DNA from: Symbiodinium natans
Lineage: Eukaryota > Sar > Dinophyceae > Suessiales > Symbiodiniaceae
Assembly: GCA_905221605.1 (NCBI GenBank)
Contig: CAJNDS010002552.1
Coordinates: 287,001 to 351,000, forward strand
Direction: 5' to 3'
DNA length: 64,000 nucleotides
The notes under the pieces are model-generated. The model did no database searches and was not told the origin of the DNA. It worked only from the letters and a program-made list of their open reading frames with translations. Positions 41,363-50,847 of this stretch are shown here, one piece after another. The position numbers and the translations under genes are program-made. The stretch's first letter is position 1. Every line of letters starts with the position of its first letter.

Positions 41363-43314
41363 ATGGCGCCTGGGACGCTTACGGTGTACACGATCCATCC
41401 GTCGACGCAGGGGAAGTGCTTCAGCGCAGATCCTTGGCAGGCCAGTGGTACCCTTTACCCTTTTTTTTGCTCTGGGTTCCCTTATAAAGTAACCAACCAA
41501 AAAAGGTGCCCTCATTATACTATGGTTACTGGGCTACCAAGGATCTCTCACCTTTTGTCGTGAAGCTCCTGAGTTATCTGGAGGTCAGCAAGGCAGACTA
41601 CAACGTGGTCACCACCTGGGACAAGGGCTCCGTGCAGAACACGAAGGCCAAGGGCAAGTTTCCTTTCGTGAAGCTTCCTTCCGGAGACTTCATGGGGGAC
41701 TCGCAGCTAATCATTGAGACTTGGTCGCCGAGTCATACCCTTAGCCCTTTGTGGGGGTTATGGGTTCCCTAACCCTTCTAAACGCTAAACCCTAAACCCT
41801 AAACCCTAAACCCTAAACCCTAAACCCTAAACCCTAAACCCTAAACCCTAAACCCTAAACCCTAAACCCTAAACCCTAAACCCTAAACCCTAAACCCAAA
41901 ATAAAGGGTGCCCTTATTGTAATATGGTTGCTGGGCTGCAAAGGAGAAGCTGGAAGCTGCCAAAGCACCTGGCGACCGAATGGATGCGTGGCTCAGCGAC
42001 AAGCAGCGAGCCCTCTCCCACGTGGTCCGCCACACGCTGGAGGACAGTTTAGCGTTTAGGGTTTAGGGTTTAGGGTTTAGGGTGCCCTGGAGGACAGCCT
42101 TTACTGGACGGGCATCTGCGAAACCCGTTGGCTTCACAGCGAGAACTTTAAGACGTACGCCAAGGACATCCTGTCTGGCCTGCTTCCCGACTGCATCGTC
42201 CCGTGCTTCACCCCGATCGCGCGGAAGGCACGGGTGTTTCACCGGTCCCGAAGCCCTAAATCCGTAAACCATAAGAAAAGCCCTCCAGGACCTAGCAAGC
42301 CTTGAACTCTAAACCCACCCTACACCCCCTAAACCCTAAACCCTAAACCCCCAACCCTAAACCCTAAACCCTAAACCCTAAACCCCCAAAGCGAGCCGCA
42401 GGCCATGGTAAAGTCTTCCCACAGCCACGGGGCCGGCCGCCACTCCCCCGAGGAATCCTCGCGGCAGCTGAGGAGTTGGGTTTTTGGGGGGCTTGTCAGG
42501 GTTTAGGGTTTAGGGTTTAGGGTTTAGGGTTTAGGGTTTAGGGTTTAGGGCTTAGGGCTTAGGGTTTAGGGTTTAGGGTTTGGGGCTTTAGGGTTCTAGG
42601 GCCTAGGGTTCGGGTTTAAGCTTTTGGGTTTGGGGATCAGGGTTTGGGGTTTAGGGCTCTAGGGCTTCAAGGGCTTTCAAGGGGCTTTAAGGGCGTTTCA
42701 GGGCTCTGTTTTCGGCGGTGGGGGGCTTCAGGGGCTTTAGGGCTTTGGACCTATGATTTTTAGGTTTTCCGGCTTTAGGACTTTGAGCAAATGAGGATTT
42801 TTTGTGTTTTCCTCAGTCGCGCCAGAAGCACGATGATAGCTCACGGAATCTTCCTAGGCCCGAAACCCTGAACTCCAAGCCCGAAACTGCAAACCCGAAA
42901 CCCTCATATTGGAGCTTTTGGCAACTGAGGAGTTGCGTCAGATGGCGGCCACTACGGTGAAGTCGGTCTCTTCCCTCATGGACGAGGCTGCAGGGAGTTT
43001 AGGGTTTAGTGTCTAGGGCTTGGGAAACCGGAGCCTCCGATTTAGTTCAGCACTACCTTCCTGAACTTCCGATAGGAATCCGGAGTTGAATTTTGGACCC
43101 TTCCTTCCTTGATTATGGAGTACCCTCCCCGAAACCTAGAACCTTACGGGTGTAGGTTGAGGGTTTAGGGTTTCGGGTTTAGGGTTTAGGCTTTACTAGG
43201 GTCCAACAACCTGAAGCCCTACATCTCAGATGGCAAGGCTGGCCCCTACTTTCACGGGCCGAAGATAACGACCATCGATCTGGTGGTGTACGCCTTCTGC
43301 CAGGCCTCACCTGG
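41363..43314 (+). CDS. Failed-axon-connections/metaxin-like GST-fold protein, 7 exons
   Basis: Exons 41363-41440, 41542-41715, 41944-42042, 42093-42233, 42402-42479, 42930-42996 and 43200-about 43314 join in one frame (about 250 aa). The N-terminal thioredoxin-like half has LTVYTIHPSTQGK, LSPFVVKLLSYLEVSKADY and GKFPFVKLP then GDSQLIIE, as in Fax-type GST domains. The C-terminal helical half has LEDSLYWTGICETRW, HGAGRHSPEE (typical of Fax-like proteins) and the late PYFHGPKITTIDLVVYAF. Donors are GC, GA, GA, GT, GT, GT; all acceptors are AG, mostly before G. Introns 1-2 are family A introners; 2, 3, 4, 5 and 6 contain telomere tracts. The last helix is not found; a coding island at 43417-43629 may hold it. 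Function by family: cytosolic or mitochondrial-surface GST-fold protein, enzyme activity uncertain. Confidence 0.85.
41441..41541. mobile_element. Family A introner, GST-fold gene intron 1 (GC-AG)
   Basis: CTTGGCAG|GCCAGTGGTACC at the left and GGTTACTGGGCTACCAAG at the right are imperfect inverted repeats. Core GGTTCCCTTATAAAGTAACC. Removing 101 bp restores the frame (DPWQ to DLSPF). Confidence 0.88.
41716..41943. mobile_element. Family A introner with a telomere array nested inside (intron 2)
   Basis: ACTTGGTCGCCGAGTCATAC then CCTTAGCCCTTT aligns with the left part of intron 1. TAAAGGGTGCCCTTATTGTA then ATATGGTTGCTGGGCTGCAA aligns with its right part. About 110 bp of CCCTAAA (41788-41897) sit between. 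The telomere array therefore entered an introner that was already an intron. Confidence 0.85.
42037..42097. repeat. Telomeric insert with 11-bp flanking duplication (intron 3)
   Basis: CTGGAGGACAG (42037-42047) is repeated exactly at 42087-42097. Between them lie 39 bp: TTTAGCG, then TTTAGGG units, then TGCC. Splicing 42043-42092 (GA-AG, both sides CTGGAG|GAC) restores HTLEDSLYW. Confidence 0.93.
42463..42935. repeat. 16-bp imperfect direct duplication flanking intron 5
   Basis: GGCAGCTGAGGAGTTG (42463-42478) and GGCAACTGAGGAGTTG (42920-42935) flank an intron that holds a TTTAGGG array and T/G-rich telomere-like sequence. One mismatch. Confidence 0.75.
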
Positions 43315-43331
43315 GAGGTTCAGTGTTCCGA

Positions 43332-43425
43332 TTGGGATGTTCCCCCTCATACTAGCAGTGATTATAGTACCCCCTATCGTAATCCCTACTAAGGACTGTT
43401 AGGATAGCAGTCCCTTTTGGGTTCC
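43332..43425. mobile_element. Family C element, partly rearranged
   Basis: TTGGGATGTTCCCCCTCATA then CTAGCAG, GATTATAGTACCCCCTATCG and AATCCCTACTAAGGACTGTT. It follows exon 7 of the GST-fold gene closely. The right end is changed to GATAGCAGTCCC. Confidence 0.8.
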
Positions 43426-43629
43426 TATTTTAAGACGAAGCACTTCTTGGATTTTGGAACTGCTGCTTCTTATGAGCCTCTAGAACCCCCAAAAAGGGAT
43501 GCAAAAAGGGGGGGGGGGGAACCCGAAACCCTAAACCCTGGAGCCTTACAGACAGGGCACAACAACTCAGAGAATCCCCCACCTGATGTCCCAGTTGCTT
43601 CTCGACAGGGGTTCAGTAGTAAACAATGA
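43417..43629 (+). CDS. Open frame downstream of the GST-fold gene
   Basis: Reads YFKTKHFLDFGTAASYEPLE then PPKRDAKR, crosses a G-run and a short CCCTAAA tract, and continues GALQTGHNNSENPPPDVPVA to TGA at 43627. It could be one or two exons, possibly the missing end of the GST-fold gene. Confidence 0.45.
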   Translation: MGSYFKTKHFLDFGTAASYEPLEPPKRDAKRGGGEPETLNPGALQTGHNNSENPPPDVPVASRQGFSSKQ

Positions 43630-43905
43630 CTGTTGGTCCTCAGTCGTGTCGGCAAAAGGCAGGAGGAGGACCATGAGCAGCATTTCTGATTGGGTCCTTA
43701 AGAACCCTAAACAATGAATGGGGTGTTTCGGATAGCATCTTGGACGTTGAGGCCTAAACAGGGTTCTAAGACGTAAACACCAAAAACCCTTAAACCCCAA
43801 ACCAGCAAGCCTCCAAACCCTAAACCCCTTAAACCTCTTGAGCCCCTTTAACCCCCTTAAACCCCAAAAGGCTTCCCTTCAACACCCCAAACCCCAAGCC
43901 CTAAA

Positions 43906-43987
43906 CTATAGGGGTCGGAATCGCTACAATCCCCCCCCCCCCCCCCCCCCCCAAGCCCTATTGCGATTATGAAGGCCCCTATAGTAC
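43906..43987. mobile_element. Inverted-repeat element with poly-C core
   Basis: CTATAGGGGTCGGAATCGCT then ACAAT on the left and ATTGCGATTATGAAGGCCCC then TATAG on the right, with C22 in the middle. A related left end (TATAGGGGTCGGAATAATTT) is at 45015. Confidence 0.8.
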
Positions 43988-44029
43988 AAACCCTAACCCT
44001 AAACCCTAAACCCTAAACCCTATGCCTGT

Positions 44030-44283
44030 GCACGAGGCCTTAGCCTACAACCAAGCCTCTCTTTCCACGGCCGAAGATGGGGGTGAAGCCGCCTTTGCGG
44101 CTTCTGCCAAGCTTCAGAGGCTCCTTGATGTCGACGTGTGCTTTTTTTACGCCCTAAACCCTTAACCCTTAACCCTTAACCCTTAACCCTTAAACCTAAA
44201 CCCTAAACCCTTGGTCTTCAGGCACCACGCCACCATGGAGGCTCTGCTACGCGCCAAGCTGCAAGAGCGCGTGCCACGCCGCT
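44030..44283 (+). CDS. Tentative two-exon stretch, unknown protein
   Basis: The first island reads PVHEALAYNQASLSTAEDGG then EAAFAASAKLQRLLDVD, with a possible GTGTGC donor. After a CCCTTAA tract, TTCAG|G opens either HHATMEALLRAKLQERVPRR (stop) or a longer frame APRHHGGSATRQAARARATP. The second keeps phase with the first island. Family unknown. Confidence 0.45.
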
Positions 44284-45093
44284 GACATACCCACGTGGCG
44301 ATGGTTCAAGTCAAAAATTGCCCAGCGTTAAGGGTTTAGGGTTTTGGGTTAAAAGGCTATTGGGGCTTGCAGGGTTTCAGAATTTTAGGGTTTAGGGTTA
44401 TTGGGGCATTGTGCTTTCCGGCTTTTAGGGTGGGTGTTAGGGTTTCAGGATTTTAGGTTTATTTAGGGTTTAGGGTTCAGGGTTATTGAGGGTTATTTAC
44501 CCTAAACTCTAAAAGCTGAACCCACCCTAATTACGCGCTGAACCCTAAACCTACGGGTTTACGGCTTAGTTCCACAGGGGAGGGGGGAGGGAGAGGGGGA
44601 GGGGGAGAGGGGGGGGGGGCGAGCGGGGTCGGGGTGAGGGTGGGGTGGCGTTTGCTCAAAGGGTTTGCTTCTTGCTTCCTTCTCAGCCTCTTCAGCCCTG
44701 CACCCTCAACCGAGGACTGAGAGTAGACCCTTGGGGGGTATATTCCCGAAAGCACTGAACCCTAAATACCCTATAGATTGAAAGAACCCTAAACGAAACC
44801 CCTCAACCTCAAATTTGAACATGGGGCGCTCTTTTGGTACTGAGGATAGCAAGCTGCAGCTCCAAGACACGTCGAGCCGCCCTGTACATTTGTGCCTTTA
44901 GGGGCCTTGGGCTTGGGTTAGGTTTAGGGTTTAAGGACGCGTTTTGATCTTATCTCCGAAGCGTATGGCCTTCCCTCCTAAGCCCGCAACCCCGAACCCT
45001 AAAACGAGATACTATATAGGGGTCGGAATAATTTCTAATAATGTTCCCTTAGGGCGACTGTCTGTAGTCTCCATCATTGTCATGAGGTCTTCT

Positions 45094-45325
45094 ATGGGCA
45101 AAGGCCTGGGATTTCTCGGGAACCACGCCCTGGCGTTTGTGATCATGATTGCAGTGGTGAGGAAGCTTCGGCCGATTGCATTCCTGCACGAGAACACCAG
45201 GAATTTCGATTATGCCACGCTCCAGATGCTGCTGCCAGAGTACCAGTTGCACCACACATTCTTGAGACCGGAAGAATATGGATGCCCAGCGAAACGCACA
45301 CGCAGCTACTGTGCAATGATCAGAG
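45094..45325 (+). CDS. C5-cytosine DNA methyltransferase, one exon (partial)
   Basis: Reads MGKGLGFLGNHALAFVIMIA then VVRKLRPIAFLHENTRNFDY, LLPEYQLHHTFLRPEEYG and CPAKRTRSYCAMIR. RPIAFLHENTRNF corresponds to catalytic motif IV (the EN pair), and YGCPAKRTRSYC to motif VIII (QxRxR-like). The PC motif and the target-recognition part are not seen. The frame stays open upstream into inverted-repeat-like sequence (45.0 kb) and downstream to 45.53 kb, so the edges are uncertain; AGAG|GTGATC gives a donor at 45326. In dinoflagellates such genes are known both as host genes and inside retrotransposons. Confidence 0.72.
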
Positions 45326-46016
45326 GTGATCATGATCTTGTCCATGGCCCCCCAACGCCCTATTCAAATTATTCAGGCCCTTTCTTTATAGCTGTTAGGG
45401 CCGATTGTTCGGAAGTAATTCAGTTTCGGGCTTGCTCGCCAGAAGTATATAGCTGTGGGAACTGCGCGCCTCTCGACCAACCCGTTGCCTCAACAAACCC
45501 GTGCGGGGGAATCCCAAAACCTACGTAAGTCATTATCACACACGCTTTCACGCACCCGGGGACAGATCTGTCTACAAGCCCCGGAGGGTGGGGAAGGGGT
45601 TTGACGTCATAATTAGGGTCTAGGGTTTCCCTTAAACTTTTCTCATATTTCCCGGGCAACGGACCCTGAAGCCTAATTCGCAAACCCTAAACGACCCTAA
45701 ACTGGGTGACGGACCCTAAATCCCAAATCCTAAGCCCCGTACCTTAATTCCTAAACCTTACAAGTCCCAGATTCCAAGATTGTGGAATTGGAGGAACAAA
45801 ACGGGGGTTTAGGATCTTCGAGGGGTGTAGGGTAGACCCGAACCTCAAACGAAGCCGAAAAATCTAAAGAGAGGCGCGCTCCTGAAAACATCCTGAACGC
45901 CTAAACCCTAAACCCCCCTTCAACCCCCTGCCTTACCCAAAAGCTACTTTGTAGGTTTACCTAGAAGAATCCTGTATGCAAGGGGTTTTTTGGTAGTAAC
46001 CTACAATAGACAGTAC

Positions 46017-46074
46017 CCTAAACCCTAAACCCTAAACCCTAAACCCTAAACCCTAAACCCTAAACCCTAAACCC
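46017..46074. repeat. CCCTAAA array inside an inverted-repeat remnant
   Basis: About eight units. TTTGTAGGTT at 45950 and AACCTACAAT at 46000 to the left are inverted repeats, so the array abuts an older element. Confidence 0.93.
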
Positions 46075-46100
46075 TAGTAGGGTAGGTTTGGGGCTCTTAG

Positions 46101-46960
46101 CCTCGGAGTGACCTCCTGGGGAACGCCAGGCTCTTCAAGCGGCTTTGTCAGCTGAGCGCCCCGGAGTTTGAGAACCTCTTGCACCCCGTTTTCCAAGAGG
46201 ACCGCAGGTTGGGATTCCGGGGTTAGGGTTTAGGGTATAGGGTTTAGGGTTTAGGGTTTCAGGTTTAGGGCTTAGGGGAGATCAGGGCTTACCTTTTCAA
46301 ACGCTAAACCTTAACCCTACAAAGGTTTTGGGGTCGGAGGAGAGGGTCTAGGTTCTTAAGGGTCTGCTAGGGTTGTAGGTTGGGATGTTCCCCCTTACAC
46401 TAACAGTCCTGAATAGTGATTATAATAGGGGGTACTATAATCCCTATTAAGGACTGTTAGTATAAGGCGGAACATCCCAATGTGTAGGGTTGGGGTTTCG
46501 TTGGGCTTGTAGGGTTTGGGTCTCAGGTCTTAAGGTTTAGGGTGTACAGATCGAGTTTGCAAGGGCTCCTGTCAGCGTTTTAGGGTTTCAGTGGATGCCA
46601 TGATGACGACTGCATGGCACTCAACCCTAAACCCGAAACCGCAAAAAAAAAGCCCCTAAGCACAGGACGCAAGCCCCCAACCCTCTTCATCCCCGGATAG
46701 GAAGACACCCTGAGGCCAAGAACGACTCCGACGTCGCAAGCCCTGAACCCTAAACCCTAAACCCTACCAACCCTCTAAACCCTAAGCCCCAAACTCTACA
46801 CCCGAAACCCTAAACCCTAAACCCTAAACCTTATAAGCCCAAAGTTCTGAACCAGACAGAGCCTGGACCCGAAAGTGAGGACGAGCTGACGCTCATCGTC
46901 GCCGGTGGCGTCTTGGGGGCTGCAGCGGGCTTCCTTCAGATGACGCTCGGGCGGGGCCGC
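46101..46960 (+). CDS. DUF445-like membrane protein, C-terminal two exons
   Basis: Exon 46101-46199 reads RSDLLGNARLFKRLCQLSAP then EFENLLHPVFQE. Exon 46880 to about 46960 reads DELTLIVAGGVLGAAAGFLQ then MTLGR. Joined, HPVFQEDELTLIVAGGVLG matches what I recall as the end of DUF445 (YheB-like) membrane proteins of bacteria, cyanobacteria and plastid-bearing eukaryotes, where this precedes a terminal membrane helix. The intron 46200-46879 is GA-AG, with GAG|GAC at both edges, and holds telomere tracts and a family C element. N-terminal exons are not found. The stop may be TAA at 47021 or further downstream. Family function is unknown. Confidence 0.68.
46380..46480. mobile_element. Family C element, best copy
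   Basis: TTGGGATGTTCCCCCTTACA then CTAACAGTCCTGAATAGTG at the left, and TCCCTATTAAGGACTGTTAG then TATAAGGCGGAACATCCCAA at the right. 101 bp, near-perfect hairpin, inside the DUF445-like gene's intron. Confidence 0.92.
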
Positions 46961-47160
46961 CCGAAAGCCCCTTCCATGAACCCCAAACCCCGAGCCCCTA
47001 CAAGCCGCTCTAAGCCCCTGTAAGCCTAAGCCCCTGTAAACCCCTAAGCCGTAAACCCTAAGCCCTGAAATTCCCGAAGCCCCTCAACCCCAAGCCCCCA
47101 TAAACCCCTAAACGCCTCAATTGTCAACCCCTAAGCCCCTATATCAGATAACCTGCGCCC

Positions 47161-47189
47161 TTTTTTTTTTTTGGGGGGGGGGGGGGGGG
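47161..47189. repeat. Poly-T/poly-G block (T12G17)
   Basis: A T-run directly followed by a G-run. The others are T17G15 (16365), T9G7 (24689) and T28G20 (53180), always T first on this strand. Confidence 0.95.
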
Positions 47190-47618
47190 AGGGGCATTGC
47201 TTGTAAAAAGGAAAAGTTTACGACGCATTCCCTTGAACCTTAAGCCCTAATCCCTGCTTGAACCCGAAGCCCCAGACCCAAACCTGCAAAGAGTGTTTGG
47301 TGTGTAGGGCGTTTGCTCGTACCTCTCTTCCCTTTTTTAGCAGTTCGGTTCCCTTGTAAACCCCATATTATACGAATCAACCCAGGGCAGATTCTCTGAA
47401 TTTAGGGTCCTTTGTGGGTCGCTTTTTTGAGCGGTGCCATATTCCATAGAGGACCAATACGGGACTCCTAATGCAAAGAACTATAGCCATCTTGCATCCT
47501 TAACCCTAAGCCAGTCCCAAACGCTAGACTCTCATCCTGAAAGCCCACACCCTAAACCCTAGGGTCTTAGGGTTTAGGCGGCTGGGGCTTAGGGTTCAGG
47601 GTTTGGGGTGCAGACGCA

Positions 47619-47785
47619 ATGCCCCCAATTACGGAATGCACCTTGAACCAGGTAGGGGTTGTGATTGTGATTGTTTGTTGCCTGGCGGCCAGGTGGGGGG
47701 GACCATCCGCGGAGGGAGCCGTGGCTGTGGCGTTGCGCCTCAGCGCAGGAGCAGGCCGGGTTGGCCTTCCGGTCTTGAGGTTTAG
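47619..47785 (+). CDS. Tentative first exon with a hydrophobic segment
   Basis: From an ATG at 47619 the frame reads MPPITECTLNQVGVVIVIVC then CLAARWGG, a possible membrane anchor, and ends CTTGAG|GTTTAGGG. A second frame is also open. Confidence 0.35.
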
Positions 47786-47842
47786 GGTTTATGGTTTAGG
47801 GTTTAGGGTTTAGGGTTTAGGGTTTAGGGTTTAGGGTTTAGG

Positions 47843-48095
47843 GTCTTAGGCGTACGTCTTGGGTTATGGGGTCGGGCTTTAGAAGGTTTTGGGCATAGGT
47901 CTTGGGGTTGTGGGGGTCGGGGATTAGAAGTTTTTGGCCGTAGGTCTTGGGGTTTTGGGGGTCGGGCTGTAGAAGGTTTTGGCCGTAGGTCTTGGGGTTT
48001 TGGGGGTCGGGCTTTAGAAGGTTTTGGGCGTTGGTCTTGGGGGTCGGGCTTTACAAGGTTTTAGGCACAGGTCTTGGGGTTTTGGGGCCGGGCTT
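47843..48095. repeat. ~57 bp minisatellite, about five copies
   Basis: TAGGTCTTGGGGTTTTGGGG then GTCGGGCTTTAGAAGGTTTT repeats with small changes and length variation. G-rich on this strand, quadruplex-prone. Confidence 0.9.
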
Positions 48096-49252
48096 TAGGA
48101 TGTAATTAAGGGTGCAGGGCTTGGGGCTTTAGGGTGTAGAATTTCAGGATTAGGGGCGGGTTTGAGGTTAGGGTTAAGCAGCTCTCGGTATGAAAGTGCT
48201 GAGCCCCCACCCCAAACCCTAAACCCCAAACCAGGGTTTTGGGTGTTTGAGGTTTGGGGATTTAGGGTTTGACTCCCCATAGTTCCCTGAACAAACCTCG
48301 AGTCGACTGAAGAACCTCTAAAAACCGCACATCTTACACCCTAAACCCTAAACCCCAACCCTAATCCGCCAAGCCCTAGGCCCTGCTAAACCCTAAGCCC
48401 CAAGCCTTACATCCCAAATCCTAAGCCCTGCCACCATAAACCCCCAGCGTCAACCCTCAAACCCTGCCCCCTCTAAACCTGAACCTCAAACCGAGCGTGC
48501 AGGCGCTGGGGCCGCCACGGCCAAGGTGGGTTTAGGGCCCAGGGCTTCAGGCTTTGAGGACTTTGGGGGGTGGAGGATTGAATTCAAGGCTTGAAGATTT
48601 TGGGGTTGAGGGCTTGGGGGAAATACCCAAAAACCGAGACACTAACCCCTGAACCCTAAACCTGGGGTGCCTTCCAATTTATATCGATTCAAGGCTTCCT
48701 ATCTCACAGACTTGCGAAGCTTGGAATAGACCGCCATCCCTTCCCCACACCCTTTCGAGCTAGAAAGCTCCACCTAAGCCCGAAATGCACGGTCTTCGGA
48801 TTTAGGGGTTTAGGGTGTATGCAGTGTTTGGGGGCAGCCCCCTGAAGATACTTCAAGGGTGTAGGGTTTAGGCTTCCTGGCTCAGAAATATAGCAGGCTG
48901 CCATGCTGCTGCCACCAGCGCTGGTGCGGGGCTGTGCGAGGCCGTGTAGGGATTACCACGCACCATGAAATTTCACGTCAACTTTAAACCCTATGACTCT
49001 ATGATCCTAACCCCGATCCCTAAGCCCTTACCTGAGAAGAAATGTTCATGTCGGGTTTAGGGTTGAACAAAGCCGTTATTCCGTAAAGGTTCGCTGCGCG
49101 CGGGGAACCCTTACTCAAAGGGAACCTGCCTTATGTCTACTTTGGGGGATGGGCATCTCGAGCTACTATGCAGGGATGATCCGATGACCACTGACGGCTC
49201 GAGAATTTTTGTACACTGCAATTGGGCCCCTTAAGCCGTTGCTTGCTTGGGC

Positions 49253-49354
49253 ATGGCGGGCCTCGACCTGGACGAGGAAATCGATGTCTCGTTCGTCGAC
49301 ATCGCGCCCCCCACTCCGCCGCACAAGCTGGTCCGAACCTTGGGACCGAGATGA
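49253..49354 (+). CDS. Tentative short acidic exon
   Basis: From ATG 49253: MAGLDLDEEIDVSFVDIAPP then TPPHKLVRTLGPR, TGA. An acidic then proline-rich start. Could be an internal exon. Family unknown. Confidence 0.37.
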   Translation: MAGLDLDEEIDVSFVDIAPPTPPHKLVRTLGPR

Positions 49355-49959
49355 ACCCTAAAAGGGCTTATGGTTCACATTCATGAATAGGAAATTTTTA
49401 GTAACACAAGGTATAGGACCCCTAAACCGGAAACCCTAAACCCTTACCCCTAAACCCTAAACCCTAAATCCCCCCCCCCGCCCCCACAATTTTAGGGTTC
49501 CTTTGGCCCCCAAAGGAAATGCGCGATTCCCCTTCTGCTGTCGGCGCCGGCGGGGCCCTGGACAGCAGTGTTACGCGGTGCTGGGTGACGATGTCCTCAC
49601 AGCTCAGATCCTTGTACCATGGGGGGTTTAGGGTTTAGGGTTGAGGATTTAGGGCAGTTACTAAGAGCCCTCCCTTGTTGTGGTCCCTGTAAAAAGTTAT
49701 ACTAAATAATGAAATGATCCCCAAAACGCTTTACCATCATTAAGGCGCCAAAAGAAGGTGCTGAGCAGGCCACCTTTTACTTTTTAGCTGCTCTAAAGCC
49801 CCTCAAAAACCACAAGGCTTAACCTTTCTTCTCCAAACCCTCAACCCTAAACCCGAAACCCTAAACCCCAAACCTAAACCCTAAACCCTAAACCCTAAAC
49901 GCCCTATTCCAAAGCCCGTAAGGATCCTCAGCTATGCTTCCATTGGCTCACTACAGAGG

Positions 49960-50020
49960 ATCGGCATGACCTGCAGGACGTGGCTGGACCGGGCCTATAG
50001 CCTGGCCTCGGACGTGGAGG
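49960..50020 (+). CDS. Tentative exon with AG|G and GT edges
   Basis: CACTACAGAG|G leads to IGMTCRTWLDRAYSLASDVE, ending GTGGAG|GTCTGT. Clean edges. Family unknown. Confidence 0.42.
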
Positions 50021-50225
50021 TCTGTGGTTTTTTTGAGATGGGTTTTAGGGTTTGGGGCTTGGGGTTTAGGGTCTAGGGTTTCGGGTTTAGGGTTTCGGGT
50101 TTGGGGTTTCCGGTTTAGGATTTCGGAGGTCCGTCGCAACAAGAGCCCCCAAGATTCCGCAGGAGAGAGTGGCAACACTAGGGGGAGGTTTATGTGCACT
50201 GCGGTTATACATCTACTTATAGCCT

Positions 50226-50337
50226 ATCTGGAGGTCATAGGGGTCTTATAAGTACAGTTATACTTGGGGTCATAAAAACCCGTACAGCATAAACCCTAAA
50301 CCCGAAGCCCTAGAATAAGTACCCCTGAACCTCCAAG
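50226..50337. mobile_element. Family D element with internal telomere units
   Basis: CTGGAGGTCATAGGGGTCTT at the left and AAGTACCCCTGAACCTCCAA at the right. CATAAACCCTAAACCCGAAG sits inside near the right end. Confidence 0.75.
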
Positions 50338-50847
50338 TGGGGGGATCTAACATTGAGATCGCGGAAGCCCCGTGGCACGCGCGAGGGCCCGGTTCCACGA
50401 ACTTTTTTGCCTCGATCTCGGGCGCTCGTTGTTGAGTTTAGGGTTTAGGGTTTAGGGTGTAGGTTGGCACGGGCTTGAATGTGGGCTTGAATGTGGGATT
50501 TGTGGTCGCAGTCAATATCTCATTTACGGTTTTGGCGTCCGACGTGAGAAATCCCGCTCCCGCCTCGGTTTCGTGCACATTTTTCGGCTTGCATCGCCGT
50601 GTCGCGAATTAACGTGGCAGGGACCTAACTTCCTCCTTCTCGGGCTGCGGCTTCACTTCGTGCGTCCATTCTTGGTGTTCAAAAATCGCCTCCGTGAAGC
50701 ACAGCGCTGTGCTCGCTTTTGAGCACTTATATCGTGCTCCTGTTCGTAGCAGTTTCCGAAGTGCCGAAATCGCGGCCGGCACAAATCAAGGCGGTATCAA
50801 TAAGAATACGGCCTGCATCACAACCCCACACAGATGCACAGGTGGAC

